NCBI GenBank assembly: GCA_024278275.1
Contig: JAJRTN010000159.1
Span: 1 to 64,000 of the forward strand
Length of the DNA: 64,000 nucleotides
Origin: Candidatus Hydrogenedentota bacterium
GTDB taxonomy: Bacteria > Hydrogenedentota > Hydrogenedentia > Hydrogenedentales > JAJRTN01
Reading direction: 5' to 3'
Positions within the stretch are counted from its first letter, which is position 1. The number at the start of each line of letters is the position of its first letter. The position numbers and the translations under genes were made by a program. The notes below the pieces were generated by a model. The model worked only from the letters and a program-made list of their open reading frames with translations. It was not told where the DNA came from and made no database searches. Below, in pieces: positions 54,649-64,000 of this stretch.

Positions 54649-54732
54649 ACCCGGCATAGCCGGAACCAGGAATCGCCGCCGCCGTCCGTGCCACAACCGA
54701 CCGTCATTCCCGCGCACGCGGGAATCCATGAA
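54649..54732 (+). repeat. dispersed GGAATCGC/GTCATTCCCGCG repeat, copy 3
   Basis: Begins acccggcatagccggaacca and ends cattcccgcgcacgcgggaa. It aligns with 42301-42383 and inverted with 39821-39906. Further degenerate palindromes continue to about 54790. The gap 54625-54925 has no gene. Confidence 0.7.
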
Positions 54733-54925
54733 TAAGGGCAACGTCATCGCCAACACATGGCTCTTCGCGTTCGCGAGGACGATGGTTTGGGGTAGTGCCA
54801 ACGGCTGAGTTTTTTATGCACCATGGGGGATTACCCTCGGGAGATTGTCCTGTACGACGGAAAAGTTTGCCTTTCATGGTCGCATTCCGGGGAATGAGGT
54901 TGCGGCTGGTTTCGTTAAGGAACAT

Positions 54926-55336
54926 ATGGATCAACCCCCGTTAATCGTGGTTTACGATGCCCAGTGTCCCCTTTGCCAAAGGGCACGGCGCTGGTTCGAG
55001 CGGCGTTCCCCCGAGAATGCGCTGCAATTCGTGGATTGCCGTTCCGCGGCACGCATCGCAAAGGCCCCCATGGTCTCGGAGGACGCCTGTCGGACCGCAA
55101 TACAGGTTGTCGCGCAGAATGGAGACGTGCGCGCCGGTGTGGAGGCATTGCCCCTGCTGCTTTCCGTGATTCCCCGGTGGCGTTGGCTGGGCCGCATGCT
55201 TGGCTGGCCCCTTATGGGGCATTTCGCACGTCCCGCGTATCGCGCCATCGCCCGGCGGCGTCTGCGCCTGTCATCCTTCCTCCCATACCAAAAGCAAGGC
55301 GATGCCTGCGATGGGAAGGGCTGCCGGGAGAAATAG
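54926..55336 (+). CDS. DCC-family (DUF393) thiol-disulfide-type protein
   Basis: A 136-aa protein. VVYDAQCPLCQRARRWFERR near residue 8 is the DUF393 hallmark: D, then C-x2-C with Arg. The family name DCC reflects this motif. Members may act as small thiol oxidoreductases or electron carriers, often near membranes, and the residues 75-115 (PLLLSVIPRWRWLGRMLG) look amphipathic or membrane-associated. The start at 54926 has TAAGGA upstream and gives the family N-terminus. A frame starting at 54845 has no support. It precedes the thioesterase gene by 91 bases. Confidence 0.87.
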   Translation: MDQPPLIVVYDAQCPLCQRARRWFERRSPENALQFVDCRSAARIAKAPMVSEDACRTAIQVVAQNGDVRAGVEALPLLLSVIPRWRWLGRMLGWPLMGHFARPAYRAIARRRLRLSSFLPYQKQGDACDGKGCREK

Positions 55337-55427
55337 ATTCCGGCGAAGCCCCGCCCCGCATGCGTTTTCAAGCCGAGGGGGTGTTTTGTTATGATCGACG
55401 CTTCACCCCCACCTGTTAGAGGAGTCT

Positions 55428-55931
55428 GTGTTGAGCGAAAACGGCCGAAAGATGCTGCCCAATTCCACGTCGTGCTTTGTTTGTGGAGAAGACAACCCCG
55501 CCGGTTTGCGGGGACGATTCTACGTGGAAGACGGAAAGGTGAAAATGCGTCTCACCGCGGTGGAGCACCATTGCGGCTACCCGAACACGGTCCATGGCGG
55601 GGTGGTGGCGGCCGTGTTGGACGAGTGCATGGGCTGGGCCGCGGCGCGGGCGGTGAAACGCATGTGCGTCACGGGGGAACTCAAGATACGCTATGTGCGG
55701 TCCGTTCCGGCCGGCCGGGACTTGACCGTGTGCTGCGACGTGAAGGAAGTGCGGCGGCGTTATGTTCAGGCACGGGGCGAAATAGTCGATGGGGAAGGCG
55801 TGGTTCACGCGCGGGGTGAAGGAAAGTTCTTTCCTCTCACCAGGGAAGAGACCCTGGCCGTGGACGACATGCTGCTCTACCGGGGCGACGAGGAGGAGAT
55901 TTTCAGCGGGCTTCGGGAAGAAACCGTCTAG
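55428..55931 (+). CDS. PaaI-family acyl-CoA thioesterase (hotdog fold)
   Basis: A 167-aa hotdog-fold protein. The N-terminus has SCFVCGEDNPAGL, and the catalytic loop is VHGGVVAAVLDECMGWAA (HGG at about 56-58 and a later acidic residue), as in PaaI/YbgC-type thioesterases. It probably hydrolyses acyl- or aryl-CoA thioesters. GTG 55428 and TTG 55431 are adjacent start candidates, and AGAGGAG with 6-base spacing fits the TTG slightly better. No operon partner is clear. The following region is a repeat-bearing gap. Confidence 0.88.
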   Translation: MLSENGRKMLPNSTSCFVCGEDNPAGLRGRFYVEDGKVKMRLTAVEHHCGYPNTVHGGVVAAVLDECMGWAAARAVKRMCVTGELKIRYVRSVPAGRDLTVCCDVKEVRRRYVQARGEIVDGEGVVHARGEGKFFPLTREETLAVDDMLLYRGDEEEIFSGLREETV

Positions 55932-56067
55932 CTGAAAGACGTCTCTTGATGGGGGGTGTCCCACCGTTTTTCCCGCTTCGCGGGCGTAATCACCGCTATC
56001 TTTGCGTGCCGTTGGCCGCTTGTCTGCCCGCGTCAACGGCGGACACACCACCCTCGAGGGAAGGTTG

Positions 56068-56091
56068 TGGCGGGCCAAGGCCCACCCTGTA
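56068..56091 (+). repeat. short repeat also present at 27402-27426
   Basis: ggcgggccaaggcccacc followed by ctgta, identical in this part to the block in the DUF1593/GH88 gap. It resembles part of the 185-bp repeat and lies in the gap before the Mla operon terminus. Confidence 0.5.
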
Positions 56092-56137
56092 CGAAACCCT
56101 TTTGCTCGTTCCCATGCCTCCATGGGAATACATTTGC

Positions 56138-56725
56138 CTACCGCACCGCCGCGGCCATGGCTTGAGCGGCCTCCGCGGCCACGTCCGCCACGGCCCGTGC
56201 GAGGGCGCGGGCGGCGCCGGAAGCACTTTCATCCTCCATGGGCGCCGTTGCCCGAAGGGTGGCGGCCCACACCAGCTTCACGCCGCGGGCTTCGCGCAGT
56301 TCCAACCGCACTTCGATCTCTCCCTGCCAGGGCGTCGTGGTGCGGTTCTCGCGGAACTCGCGCACCTCCCCCGTGAGGAGATAGTCCGGACGGGCCATGT
56401 GGGCGGCATTGCCCGCGTCGGCGAAGCATCCCGTGGCGGCCAGGGCATCGGTAATGGCGCGGGTCAACACCTCCTCGGGCCGTTCGGCCCATTCTTCCCG
56501 GATTCTTCGGCCTAATTCCCGGCCTTGGTCCAGGTACACCATGGCTTCCCGGTAGGGACGGGCCGCTTCCAATGGACGGATGCCCAGGGTTCTGTCGGTG
56601 GCCTCCGAACGGGTCACCTCGATGACGGGCTCGATGGTGTAGCGCCGCGTGGGCGTTACTTCCCCGCTGGTGAGACATCCGGCCAATCCCGCCACCATCA
56701 GCGCGGCCAAGAGGGTTCGTTTCAT
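56138..56725 (-). CDS. lipoprotein of the Mla-type operon (ABC transport auxiliary lipoprotein)
   Basis: A 195-aa lipoprotein. The signal ends with lipobox LAGC (C17), so it should be membrane-anchored in the periplasm, probably on the outer membrane. After it, RYTIEPVIEVTRSEATDRTLGIRPLEAARPYR resembles ABC-transport auxiliary lipoproteins (MlaA/PqiC-associated, DUF330-like). It is the last gene of a minus-strand operon after MlaD, with which it overlaps by 4 bases (56722-56725). It probably helps lipid transfer through the MCE complex. Confidence 0.82.
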   Translation of the reverse strand: MKRTLLAALMVAGLAGCLTSGEVTPTRRYTIEPVIEVTRSEATDRTLGIRPLEAARPYREAMVYLDQGRELGRRIREEWAERPEEVLTRAITDALAATGCFADAGNAAHMARPDYLLTGEVREFRENRTTTPWQGEIEVRLELREARGVKLVWAATLRATAPMEDESASGAARALARAVADVAAEAAQAMAAAVR

Positions 56726-57711
56726 TCCCCATTCTCCTTGATAACCGCCGGCCCGCGAAGAAATGCCGCGGGATCTTCCTTCGCCTGGTCCACGAGCTGG
56801 CGCACGGCGTCCAGCGTATCGCTGATCTCCCGCACGGCATCGCGCAGGCTGTACGCGACATTGTCCGTCTTGTGCTGTAAGTTCGCGCTGAGCGCGTCGA
56901 ACTGTCCCATGGCGTCATTGAGTTTACTCGAAAGGTCGCCCAGATTGGTCAACACGCGATTCAGCTCGGCCTGGGTCTGGGTAACGTCAAGCGCTTCCAC
57001 CTTGGCGGTGGCCACGACGATAAGGGCGTCCACGTCCCTGGCGGTGTTGCGGAGCTCCGAAGCCAACTCCCGCACTTCGTCGATGACGCCCCCAGTTTGG
57101 CCCCGCACCTGCCGGACGGTTTCAGTGGTTTCTTTCACGAGTGCCTGGCTTTCTGCGAGGAAACCCTCGCCGTCTTCCAGCAGGGCGTTCACCCGTTCGA
57201 CAACGAGATTCAGCTCGCCTTCCTCCAGCCCCTGGAGTCCCTCTTTAACTTGCGCCACGACCCGGGCCACGTCGGCCATGAGTTGGTCCACGCTGCTGCT
57301 CACCGATTTGAACATGCTCGATTTGGCGGGAATCCGGCTGTTGGGAGGAAGGGGAGCGCCCCCATCGCCGCCGCTGAGGGAGATGGCCATGGTGCCGGCC
57401 GCCAGGCTGTACATGACCAGTTGGGCCTGGACCCCCTGCCGCAACTGTACCTTGCCGGGATCGATGAGGATATCCACCCTGACCTGGTTGGCCCGGGTAA
57501 CCTCGATGTTTTGCACCTTACCCACCGCCACGCCCAGGTACTCCACCAGTCCGCCCTCGTAAACGCCCAGGACCGATTCGTCGAAAACAATTGAGTAGGA
57601 CAGGCCCTTTTCCTCGTAGAGGCCGGACAGGTAGACCGCGCCCGCGGCCATCAGGCCGAAGCAGAAAACCAGGAAAAGGCCCACTTTGAATTGCTGCTTA
57701 CGTGTTGCCAA
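56722..57711 (-). CDS. mlaD: MlaD-like MCE-domain substrate-binding protein
   Basis: A 329-aa inner-membrane protein with one N-terminal helix (about residues 10-30) and an MCE domain (about 35-120; VLGVYEGGLVEYLGVAVGKV, with the glycine/valine pattern typical of MlaD). A long coiled coil follows (about 150-310), longer than E. coli MlaD. It would form the hexameric lipid channel with MlaE/MlaF. The start is probably TTG 57711, which has GGAAGGAAAGG before it. The frame upstream continues antisense to mlaF and lacks an ATG in a useful place. Confidence 0.85.
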   Translation of the reverse strand: MATRKQQFKVGLFLVFCFGLMAAGAVYLSGLYEEKGLSYSIVFDESVLGVYEGGLVEYLGVAVGKVQNIEVTRANQVRVDILIDPGKVQLRQGVQAQLVMYSLAAGTMAISLSGGDGGAPLPPNSRIPAKSSMFKSVSSSVDQLMADVARVVAQVKEGLQGLEEGELNLVVERVNALLEDGEGFLAESQALVKETTETVRQVRGQTGGVIDEVRELASELRNTARDVDALIVVATAKVEALDVTQTQAELNRVLTNLGDLSSKLNDAMGQFDALSANLQHKTDNVAYSLRDAVREISDTLDAVRQLVDQAKEDPAAFLRGPAVIKENGE

Positions 57712-57730
57712 TGCGCCTTTCCTTCCGCGC

Positions 57731-58495
57731 TCATATATTGCGTTGCGTGATGTACTCGTCGGCGCGACGGTCGAAGAACTGCCGCACCCGGTCGCTGCCT
57801 TGGGTTTCCACGTCGTCCACGGTGCCGAGAAAGACCGTTTTGCCCCGGTCCAGCATGAGCATACGGTCGGCAATCTTTCGGATCGAATCCAACTCATGGG
57901 TCACGATGATGAAGGTCGTGCCCAGCATGCGCCGCAGGTCGAGGATGAGATCGTCCAGGCCCGCCGCCATGATGGGATCCAGGCCCGCCGAGGGTTCGTC
58001 GAAGTACACCACGGGCGGATCCAGTGCGATGGCCCGGGCCAGGCCCGCGCGTTTGCGCATGCCGCCGGACAGCTCGCTGGGCATGAGGTGCTGCGCTGTC
58101 GCCATGCCCACCAGGCTGAGTTTCATCCGTACCACGGCGTCGATCAACGCCGGGTCAACGTTGCCGTACTCCCGCAGGGGCATGGCCACATTATCGCCGA
58201 TGGTCATAGAATTGAACAAGCCGCTGGACTGGAGGGCAATGCCGATGGCGCGCTGGATCGTCACCAGTTCTTCCTCGTCCATGACCGTAATATCCCGGTC
58301 GCCATAGTAGATGCTCCCCGAAGTGGGGCGCAGGAGGCCGCACATGTGTTTGAGGAGGGTGCTCTTCCCGCAGCCGCTACCGCCGATAATGACGAAGATC
58401 TCGCCCTTTTCCACGTCGAAGGAAACGCCGTCGAGCACCTTGGTCTCCCCGTAGTGGGTCACCAGGTTTTCCACGCGCAGGATGGTTTCGCTCAT
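57731..58495 (-). CDS. mlaF: MlaF-like ABC transporter ATPase
   Basis: A 254-aa ABC ATPase. Walker A GGSGCGKST (38-46), signature LSGGMRKRAGLARAIALDPP, Walker B VVYFDEPSAGLDP and the switch THELD are all intact. LSGGMRKR and the IALQSSGLFNSMT Q-loop are typical of MlaF. It is the third gene of the operon, six bases after mlaE, and powers lipid movement through MlaE-MlaD. Confidence 0.94.
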   Translation of the reverse strand: MSETILRVENLVTHYGETKVLDGVSFDVEKGEIFVIIGGSGCGKSTLLKHMCGLLRPTSGSIYYGDRDITVMDEEELVTIQRAIGIALQSSGLFNSMTIGDNVAMPLREYGNVDPALIDAVVRMKLSLVGMATAQHLMPSELSGGMRKRAGLARAIALDPPVVYFDEPSAGLDPIMAAGLDDLILDLRRMLGTTFIIVTHELDSIRKIADRMLMLDRGKTVFLGTVDDVETQGSDRVRQFFDRRADEYITQRNI

Positions 58496-58501
58496 GGTGC
58501 C

Positions 58502-62080
<3,579 letters not shown>

Positions 62081-62109
62081 TTGACATTATCGGGTTTCCG
62101 CGCAATAAT
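62081..62109 (+). promoter_or_regulatory. sigma-70-type promoter of the prepilin gene
   Basis: TTGACA at 62081-62086, spacing of 17 bases, then AATAAT at 62104-62109 (one mismatch to the -10 consensus). It lies about 205 bases upstream of the prepilin start at 62315, so the leader would be roughly 200 nt. Confidence 0.65.
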
Positions 62110-62226
62110 TGCACAAGTGGATCTTGCTTCGGTCAAGGCATGTCGTGGTTATGGGAAAAACGAGGGCGTGGTAGTTCGGCCGGGCAAGAGAAAAAACTTG
62201 TCGTTTCATGGAAGGGAGGTGATAAC

Positions 62227-62259
62227 AACGCCGATGAGTTCATTGGGGTCGTTTTTTTT
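62227..62259 (+). terminator. terminator-like hairpin within the prepilin leader (possible attenuator)
   Basis: aacgccgatg (62227-62236) pairs with cattgg and cgtt across a four-base loop (agtt) and a GGT bulge. Eight Ts follow at 62252-62259. The structure sits between the promoter and the coding start. Whether it stops transcription or is overridden is unknown, and the same segment contains an alternative ATG (62234). Confidence 0.5.
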
Positions 62260-62314
62260 AGAAAATGTGATTCATAAAAACCTGGAAATCCATCAGCAAA
62301 GGAGGATTATTGTC

Positions 62315-63352
62315 ATGCAACGGAAAGGCTTTACGCTTATTGAGCTGTTGGTGGTTATCGCCATCATCGGTATTCTGGCGGCGATCCTGCTGCCGGCGTT
62401 GGCCCGTGCCCGCGAGGCGGCCCGTCGCGCGTCCTGCGCCAACAACCTCAAGCAATGGGGACTTGTTTTCAAGATGTACAGCAGCGAGAACAAGGGCAAG
62501 TTCCCGAATTGTTCACCCACCACGTGGTGGCTTTACATGGACGCCGCCCAGATTTATCCCGACTACTGGACGGATTACGCCATCACATTGTGTCCTTCTG
62601 ATTCCCATGCCATTGATTCATTGGCGGCGTTGCGCATGCCTCCCGGTGATGCGATGGATGTGTGGAACCAGGCGGTTCAGGCGGCCCAAGGCGGCGATGC
62701 CGCAGACAAGGCATGCCTGCGTTACCTGGCTTCCATCCCGCGTTCCTATATGTACCCCGGCTATGTCTGCCAGGACTGGCACTGCATGGGCGGCGTGGAA
62801 TATGGGATTACGTCATTCTGGGGTTCAAGCATGGGCGGCTCCAGCCAGCAGTGGAATTCAACCGCCGGAACTGTGTGTGAAGGTCATCCGGGGAACTTGC
62901 AGGATACGACGGCACCAAACGTTGACATTCCATGCTGTGGCGATTTCGTCGGACCCAAGTTCGGTGGTCCGCCTTCCATGCATGGTAGCGACGGCCAGCC
63001 TCAAACGACCATCAAGCTGTTGAAGGAGGGCATCGAGCGCTTCTTCATCACGGACATCAATAATCCCGCCGCCGGTGCCAAGGCACAGAGCACCATCGCG
63101 GTGATGTGGGACGTTCTCTCCGGCCAGCCGCCCGCGCCCGGTTACGCCGGTGGCCACCCGGCGCTCGAACCCTCGTCGATGAATTTTAACCACGTGCCGG
63201 GCGGTGGCAACGTGCTGTGGATGGACGGTCACGTCGAGTTCCTCAAGTATCCCAAGAAGGCAACCGGCTGGAACGACCCCCCGGAGGGTACGTTCCCCTA
63301 CAGCACCGAGATCATCAATGCCTGGCAGGCCAACTCCCACGGTGCCGGCTGA
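62315..63352 (+). CDS. prepilin-like secreted protein (first tandem copy)
   Basis: A 345-aa prepilin-type protein. [19 protein letters not shown] begins with a short basic leader, a prepilin peptidase site G|F and the conserved Glu five residues later. The hydrophobic helix runs to about residue 30. The C-terminal region has [17 protein letters not shown], an H-x10-DG motif typical of families abundant in Lentisphaerota and Hydrogenedentota. AAAGGAGG precedes the ATG at 62315. An in-frame upstream ATG at 62234 follows an extended anti-16S-like GGAGGTGAT, so the leader could be longer. A near-identical 5' region starts a second copy at 63585. Function in secretion or surface assembly is inferred. 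Confidence 0.85.
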   Translation: MQRKGFTLIELLVVIAIIGILAAILLPALARAREAARRASCANNLKQWGLVFKMYSSENKGKFPNCSPTTWWLYMDAAQIYPDYWTDYAITLCPSDSHAIDSLAALRMPPGDAMDVWNQAVQAAQGGDAADKACLRYLASIPRSYMYPGYVCQDWHCMGGVEYGITSFWGSSMGGSSQQWNSTAGTVCEGHPGNLQDTTAPNVDIPCCGDFVGPKFGGPPSMHGSDGQPQTTIKLLKEGIERFFITDINNPAAGAKAQSTIAVMWDVLSGQPPAPGYAGGHPALEPSSMNFNHVPGGGNVLWMDGHVEFLKYPKKATGWNDPPEGTFPYSTEIINAWQANSHGAG

Positions 63353-63399
63353 CGGGCGTGGCGGATCGACTGCGTATTGTTCTGAGTAAACACATGGGA

Positions 63400-63423
63400 A
63401 GCCCGGTCCCCGGGGACCGGGCT
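63400..63423 (+). terminator. palindromic terminator-like hairpin after the first prepilin gene
   Basis: A 24-base perfect palindrome whose arm is agcccggtcccc, lying 48 bases after the first prepilin stop and before the second prepilin gene. It is followed by ttcc rather than a T run, so termination strength is uncertain. Confidence 0.5.
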
Positions 63424-63584
63424 TTCCATCGGTGAATGCGGCGAAGGACAAAGTGCTTCAGCGACGGGCAGCCATGCGCATGGTGCCGACACAATGAACT
63501 GTTTTTCCTAGAAAGCAGGTGATAGCAAGGATGAAGACTTGCGGATTTGCGTTTTTCCGACCGGGGCCCAACAAGAGGAAATAC

Positions 63585-64000
63585 ATGATGTACAGAAAAG
63601 GCTTTACACTTATTGAGCTGTTGGTGGTTATCGCCATCATCGGTATTCTGGCGGCGATTCTGCTGCCGGCGCTGGCCCGGGCACGCGAGGCGGCCCGCCG
63701 CGCGTCCTGCGCCAACAACCTCAAGCAATGGGGGCTCATTTTCAAAATGTACAGCAGTGAAAACCGGGGCAAGTTCCCCCGCCAGTCCAACACGAGCTGG
63801 TGGATGTTCGTTGAATCCCGCGATGTCTATCCGGACTACTGGACCGACTATGCTATTGCACTGTGTCCCTCGGATTCTCATGCCATTGACGGCCTCGGAC
63901 TCGTGCGCCTGCCGTCCGGCGATGCGATGGACGTGTTCGAGCAAGCCACGCAAGAGGCCTCCCGGGGGGTTCCGAATGCCAAGGAGTGCTTGCATTTCCT
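63585..64000 (+). CDS. prepilin-like protein, second tandem copy (cut by window end)
   Basis: At least 138 residues visible: [20 protein letters not shown], then the hydrophobic helix and a body similar to copy one ([40 protein letters not shown]). The frame is open to the window edge. AGAGGAA precedes the start. An in-frame upstream ATG at 63531, after AGGTGATAGC, would add 18 residues. The first ~185 bases differ from copy one at scattered positions, then the genes diverge further. The conserved leader motif suggests shared control. Confidence 0.82.
   Translation, partial: MMYRKGFTLIELLVVIAIIGILAAILLPALARAREAARRASCANNLKQWGLIFKMYSSENRGKFPRQSNTSWWMFVESRDVYPDYWTDYAIALCPSDSHAIDGLGLVRLPSGDAMDVFEQATQEASRGVPNAKECLHF

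Noticed and set aside
55946-56515. Plus-strand frame opposite the Mla lipoprotein
   Set aside because: Overlaps a clear lipoprotein gene on the other strand; contains repeat-derived sequence.

Overview
The window reads as about 64 kb of a GC-rich, Gram-negative, free-living saccharolytic bacterium. The best guess is a Candidatus Hydrogenedentota-like or neighbouring PVC/Lentisphaerota/Planctomycetota-type genome. This is inferred from the tandem pilin-like genes with a classic prepilin N-terminus and an H-x10-DG motif near the C-terminus, from the many secreted glycan-active proteins, and from the dense short palindromic repeats between genes. Kdo activation (kdsB) and a complete Mla-type lipid transport operon show an outer membrane. 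No rRNA, tRNA or CRISPR array was recognised.

Layout. 1-4 kb: the tail of an IS5-type transposase, then ROK sugar kinase, gltX and a secreted sialidase-like protein on the minus strand. 4-7 kb: a MntA/HepT toxin-antitoxin pair, a MITE-like palindrome, an unrecognised conserved protein and kdsB. 7-12 kb: glnS, a secreted BNR-type propeller, inorganic pyrophosphatase and an orphan HTH-REC regulator. 12-17 kb: a translationally coupled envelope-polysaccharide operon (GT2, acyltransferase, YfhO-type membrane protein) followed by repeat-rich DNA. 17-25 kb: a secreted beta-helix protein, a penicillin-acylase homologue with Ala at the nucleophile position, a YdjC/ChbG-type deacetylase and a GT-C-like membrane protein. 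25-32 kb: a decayed HEPN/MNT pair, a DUF1593 protein, a GH88-like hydrolase, and a Gfo/Idh/MocA oxidoreductase, EamA transporter and TIM-barrel isomerase operon. 32-42 kb: a heavy-metal efflux cluster (small Cys-rich exported protein, CzcC-, CzcB- and CzcA-like proteins, a PII-like protein, a P1B ATPase). 42-51 kb: a GspE/PilB-type ATPase with a DUF2007-like protein, a SprT-like metalloprotein, an ECF sigma factor with a large anti-sigma/repeat protein, a secreted GH-like protein and an NtrC-type regulator. 51-56 kb: a fused epimerase-aminotransferase, a zinc-ribbon protein, a DCC-family protein and a PaaI-type thioesterase. 56-62 kb: the ligA-mlaE-mlaF-mlaD-lipoprotein operon. 62-64 kb: tandem prepilin-like genes behind an AT-rich promoter region.

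How the genes fit together. Secreted hydrolases and lyase-like proteins (sialidase, BNR, beta-helix, GH88, DUF1593, YdjC) and the oxidoreductase/isomerase/exporter operon suggest breakdown of complex, possibly acidic or acetylated, polysaccharides. The GT2/acyltransferase/YfhO operon and the epimerase-aminotransferase fusion point to surface polysaccharide synthesis. The metal cluster combines trans-envelope RND efflux with an inner-membrane ATPase.

The most distinctive features are the epimerase-aminotransferase fusion whose SDR YxxxK tyrosine is Phe, the Ser-to-Ala acylase, the tandem pilin genes with shared upstream in-frame start signals and a possible leader attenuator, the PII-like protein inside the metal cluster, and at least four families of dispersed palindromic repeats.
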